From Euglena gracilis (taxonomy: Eukaryota > Euglenida > Euglenophyceae > Euglenales), in assembly GCA_039621445.1 (NCBI GenBank), contig CP154955.1, forward strand, positions 37,551,123 to 37,615,122: a stretch of DNA of 64,000 nt, in the 5' to 3' direction. The stretch's first letter is position 1. Each line of letters starts with the position of its first letter. Shown here piece after piece: positions 63,434 to 64,000 of this stretch. A program made the translations under genes and the position numbers. The notes beneath the pieces were generated by a model. It was not told the DNA's origin and searched no databases. It worked only from the letters and a program-made list of their open reading frames with translations.

Positions 63434-63830
63434 GGGACTCGCTGGGTTGTGCACGCGCGTGCGCGCGCGTGTGTGTTCATCTGATGTGCCGCAGCATTTG
63501 TCAGCCCCGGGTCTATCCACATACCTTGTCTCCCACCCGGCTTTGATTTGGGTACCGTCCACTGGCTGGGATGTCCATTGGCTGGGATGACCCTGAAGTC
63601 CACATGTTGGGGGGGGGTGAGGTCATAGGGTTCCCCAGGCCTCGCCATGCGGTGCAGCGCCCGGCCCAGAGGACGGCCAACGCAACCACCACTGCGGCGC
63701 TGGAGAGCGTGTGCCAGGAGCTGGCCGCCCTGCGGCGCTGCACGGCGGAAGCCGACGCCCGGGCGGAGCACACGGCGGGCCGCCTGAGCCAGCTGGAGGC
63801 GGAGCGGGACCGCTGGCGGGCGCCCAGGGG
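49622..63830 (+). CDS. Dzip-like (DZIP1-type) coiled-coil protein, 3' end outside window
   Basis: Exons: 49,622-49,715; 50,252-50,396; 50,829-50,889; (gap); 53,581-53,740; 54,142-54,341; 54,605-54,679; 54,859-54,899; 56,169-56,315; 57,570-57,737; 58,597-58,735; 60,418-60,573; 60,835-60,914; 61,149-61,319; 63,080-63,362; 63,639-63,830. About 700 residues are resolved. Phases agree everywhere except the gap after exon 3 and the last join. The N-terminus fits the Dzip-like domain: LQWSRVLAVDV, then LLQLFRVTQLLMELVNQDYE and EEWEKCQAAL, compared with W.R...D....LFRLAQL..EYLL..Q in DZIP1, a ciliary transition-zone/basal-body protein. The rest is coiled coil with Ala/Pro-rich inserts. The C2H2 finger of DZIP1 is not seen; it may sit in the missing exon or be absent. 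Other centrosomal coiled-coil families are possible. Confidence 0.75.
50252..50396 (+). CDS. Dzip-like gene, exon 2
   Basis: Acceptor CCTCGTCCACAG. Encodes RKTEADVKHLLDDLLPHLLQ, then CFVARRAPEAAQPERLLQLF and RVTQLLM. The donor GA|GTGCGT, inside a GTGCGTGTGCGC tract, is required for phase with exon 3 (GA plus G gives Glu). Confidence 0.8.
50829..50889 (+). CDS. Dzip-like gene, exon 3
   Basis: Acceptor CCCCCCCCCCCAG, donor CTG|GTGTGG. Encodes LVNQDYEYADEEWEKCQAAL, the end of the Dzip-like N-terminal domain. Confidence 0.75.
51735..51900. repeat. TTATT element (CCAGGTTATT form), copy 1
   Basis: Shares GGGCCCTTTCTTTCAGCGTC, AGTTACTGTAACCATC, AGTTATTCGGCCACTGCCAG and GAGCAAGGGCCCC with the copy at 58,165-58,395. 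It lies in the gap intron of the Dzip-like gene. Confidence 0.75.
51900..53580. other. Intron sequence; missing Dzip exon expected in 50,890-53,580
   Basis: AT-rich sequence up to about 52,700, then a G/C-run repeat block. No GC-rich exon with a C2H2 motif was found. 52,249-52,644 is open on the + strand but lacks the codon bias of neighbouring exons. Confidence 0.5.
52815..53335. mobile_element. TIR element with a head-to-head telomere-like core
   Basis: The left edge has TTTTAACTACTGCCCCCC and AGTAGTTAAACGAGGGGGG. The right edge has CCCCCCTCGTTTAACCACTG and GAGAAGTTAAAGG. These are imperfect inverted repeats. The centre has TTAGGG-type units on the left (52,950-53,000) and CCCTAA-type units on the right (53,100-53,165), pointing towards each other. 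Confidence 0.65.
53581..53740 (+). CDS. Dzip-like gene, coiled-coil exon
   Basis: Acceptor CCCCCCGGCGCAG, donor GG|GTGGAC, phase 1 in and 2 out. Encodes DLPQRLSAAAQDLRPSDDAL then ARLRADNAQLAAQCEQLTGA, with heptad-like Leu/Ala spacing. Confidence 0.8.
54142..54341 (+). CDS. Dzip-like gene, coiled-coil exon
   Basis: Acceptor GCAGCCCTGCAG, donor GGAG|GTGCGG. Encodes REREALRAVEEAAELSRAVE, EAECGRVRAELTEVTEELHR and TRERTQQLEG, a strong coiled coil. Confidence 0.85.
54605..54679 (+). CDS. Dzip-like gene, coiled-coil exon
   Basis: Acceptor TTCCTGTGGCACAG, donor ATGG|GTACCG. Encodes SSEALQQKEAELQALQSQLR then AFLM. Phase 1 on both sides. Confidence 0.8.
54859..54899 (+). CDS. Dzip-like gene, 41-nt exon
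   Basis: Acceptor TTTTTGTGCTTGGCAG, donor ACG|GTTGTC. Encodes CSSRSESPPSQTT, a Ser-rich linker. It was found because it converts phase 1 to phase 0 between its neighbours. Confidence 0.55.
55380..56040. repeat. GTGACTGGGC motif repeats and a ~130-bp duplication
   Basis: GGGCGTGACTGG and its variants occur many times at 55,415-55,600 and 55,845-55,905. A block with GTCCAGAGACAGGG and CACGAAGGCTG/CACAAAGGCTG is duplicated at about 55,668-55,715 and 55,772-55,815. GGAGTGGATGCAGG-type units border both ends. Confidence 0.75.
56169..56315 (+). CDS. Dzip-like gene, coiled-coil exon
   Basis: Acceptor CGCCCGCGGTGCAG, phase 0. Encodes DAVTRECSRLEDRLVRQEAE and YATALAQLRALERKEGQRRA. The donor TCT|GTTGGC is chosen for phase; the true end may differ. 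Confidence 0.75.
56703..56865. repeat. GTGTATCGGTGTGTATCGGC minisatellite, block 1
   Basis: Units of about 31-33 bp, each GTGTATCGG twice then a run of A and T. Five units. A second block in the same orientation lies at 57,304-57,432, and both are in the same intron. Confidence 0.95.
57304..57432. repeat. GTGTATCGGTGTGTATCGGC minisatellite, block 2
   Basis: Four units of the same sequence as 56,703-56,865. Both blocks border TGGTGCCAGCC/GGGTGCCAGCC and AGACCTCTG or CAGAGGTCTG, so they may be edges of one inserted or duplicated segment. Confidence 0.95.
57570..57737 (+). CDS. Dzip-like gene, coiled-coil exon
   Basis: Acceptor GGGCTGCCGCAG, donor GAG|GTGTGC, 56 codons, phase 0. Encodes ARQRIEALQVQLHRAEDAAA, QFKLQLSEERFATATLTDWV and ERLKDLVFLHGGSIEE. 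Confidence 0.85.
57749..57935. mobile_element. TIR element with CCAGGGGTTTT ends, copy 4
   Basis: CCAGGGGTTTTTTTTTAG at the left, CTTAAAAAAAAACCCTGG at the right, 187 bp. It begins only 11 bp after the splice donor of the preceding exon. Confidence 0.8.
58165..58395. repeat. TTATT element (CCAGGTTATT form), copy 2
   Basis: Five CCAGGTTATT or CAAGTTACTGG units, AGCGCCATAAAGGAATTTTG, and a C-run/G-run boundary at each end. Matches 51,735-51,900. Confidence 0.8.
58411..58472. repeat. CTG trinucleotide repeat
   Basis: About 19 CTG units with one CTT interruption, in the intron before the exon at 58,597. Confidence 0.95.
58597..58735 (+). CDS. Dzip-like gene, coiled-coil exon
   Basis: Acceptor CACACACCACAG. 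Encodes VDALKPAGTRPLTMAGFAEE then LRAREEEVERLQRERETWQQ. Donor CTTG|GTGTGTGTGG, directly joined to the GTGGC array. Confidence 0.85.
58743..58864. repeat. GTGGC pentanucleotide array
   Basis: More than 20 perfect GTGGC (GGCGT) units starting a few bases after a splice donor. Confidence 0.97.
59795..60170 (+). repeat. AAATATAAAGCCCC element, copy 2
   Basis: Nearly identical to 40,335-40,720, including GTGGAGCCAGACACTGG, ATAGGAGGTACACAACA and CACCCGAAAAAGTTTGATTC. Confidence 0.85.
60418..60573 (+). CDS. Dzip-like gene exon
   Basis: Acceptor TGCGACTTCACCAG, donor GCAG|GTGTGC, phase 1 on both sides. Encodes GDAGTLGLTALQLEWVHEYI then DALRAGTAHLPRHHRASIAP. Confidence 0.75.
60835..60914 (+). CDS. 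Dzip-like gene exon
   Basis: Acceptor CCGTTTCACTGCAG, donor CTG|GTGTGG. Encodes EGTTLSSVSSSGAAGLASDL then SLGDSRL. Phase 1 in, 0 out. Confidence 0.65.
61149..61319 (+). CDS. Dzip-like gene, coiled-coil exon
   Basis: Acceptor CGCCCCACCCAG, phase 0. Encodes GPEDVVVPRAEWAALQAKAA, AQAMQLQAVTAQWEAERRRA and EEIAAAVAGDLKSVMRE. Donor GAG|GTGCTG; later donors in the same frame exist. Confidence 0.8.
61880..62350. repeat. CCCAAAGCCCATGTTAG and GGCAGAGCTGGCTGGGGT duplications
   Basis: The block around CAACCCCAAAGCCCCAAAGT with CATGTTAGTCCGTGGGCTGT at 61,890-61,945 recurs in the same orientation at 62,308-62,360. CACCCCAGCCAGCTCTGCCA at 61,978 recurs inverted at 62,110-62,130, together with AGGGCTTTG/CAAAGCCCT. 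An internal inverted duplication sits inside the intron. Confidence 0.7.
63080..63362 (+). CDS. Dzip-like gene, Pro/Ala-rich exon
   Basis: Acceptor GCCTCCCCCGCAG, phase 0. Encodes DGPQLALQLLPGDG, a poly-Pro and Ala run, then AQLSAVMLRLLGALEKAGGA. The exon runs directly into the GT repeat, so the donor is one of the first GT dinucleotides. Confidence 0.8.
63361..63431. repeat. GT dinucleotide repeat at a splice donor
   Basis: About 35 GT units beginning at the end of the preceding exon's open frame. Confidence 0.97.
63639..63830 (+). CDS. Dzip-like gene, last exon visible
   Basis: Acceptor AGGGTTCCCCAG. Encodes TANATTTAALESVCQELAAL, RRCTAEADARAEHTAGRLSQ and LEAERDRWRAP. Donor GG|GTGTGG. No stop is seen, so the gene continues past 64,000. 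Confidence 0.75.
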
Positions 63831-64000
63831 GTGTGGCAAATGGGCTGGATGGGTTGGGGCTGCGGTCTGTCGGGGAAGGAGGGGAGAGATGCAATATCTC
63901 CGGGGGTCGTGACCCATCAGCCTCCATTTTGCCACAGCACACGTACCCAATCTGCCTCCAAGTAATCCACCAAAGTTGCACCCAACCATCCAATAGTGCT

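Noticed and set aside
62854-63993. 379-residue minus-strand frame across 63 kb
   Set aside because: It is the antisense shadow of two strong + strand exons and contains a long His-Thr run from the GT repeat.
1-64000. CRISPR arrays, bacterial operons, ribosome binding sites or rho-independent terminators
   Set aside because: The many short repeats are homopolymer-bounded eukaryotic elements, and genes have spliceosomal introns, so prokaryotic signals do not apply.

Overview
The window is nuclear DNA of a eukaryote, most likely a protist whose lineage has cilia or flagella. Coding sequence occurs only as short GC-rich exons (27 to about 280 nt). Exon boundaries are GT-AG, and acceptors often follow long C-tracts such as CCCCCCCCAG. 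Introns run from about 0.1 to 2 kb and are packed with repeats. One gene resembles the ciliary transition-zone protein DZIP1, which is the main reason for inferring a ciliated lineage. I could not identify the species.

Region by region: 1-13,300 is gene-poor and repeat-dominated. It holds small terminal-inverted-repeat elements, C-run arrays resembling degenerate telomere repeat, palindromes, and one 183-codon ORF cut off by a repeat. Five multi-exon genes follow, all on the + strand. (1) About 13,390-23,514: a protein with two degenerate EF-hand-like loops followed by Cys-rich exons. (2) 25,133-26,807 (perhaps to 27,808): a SAM-like domain protein with a 27-nt microexon. (3) 30,990-33,687: a Lys/Ala/Pro-rich protein of unknown function with a complete stop. 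(4) About 34,281-45,884: a LON substrate-binding-domain protein, recognised with confidence. (5) 49,622 to beyond the right edge: a long coiled-coil protein with a Dzip-like N-terminus.

Between and inside these genes I see at least six families of short dispersed elements. They are typically bounded by G- or C-runs and often have terminal inverted repeats. There is also one clear Tc1/mariner-type element with a TA target-site duplication (17,432-18,178), interstitial TTAGGG/CCCTAA blocks arranged head to head, and many microsatellites. Several GT-rich microsatellites abut splice donors of gene 5.

Exon models were built by hand from reading frame, splice phase and codon bias. Where consecutive phases agree I give exact boundaries; where they do not I say so. 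The genes show no sign of acting in one pathway; they are simply neighbours on one strand. No tRNA, rRNA, CRISPR array or prokaryotic operon was recognised.
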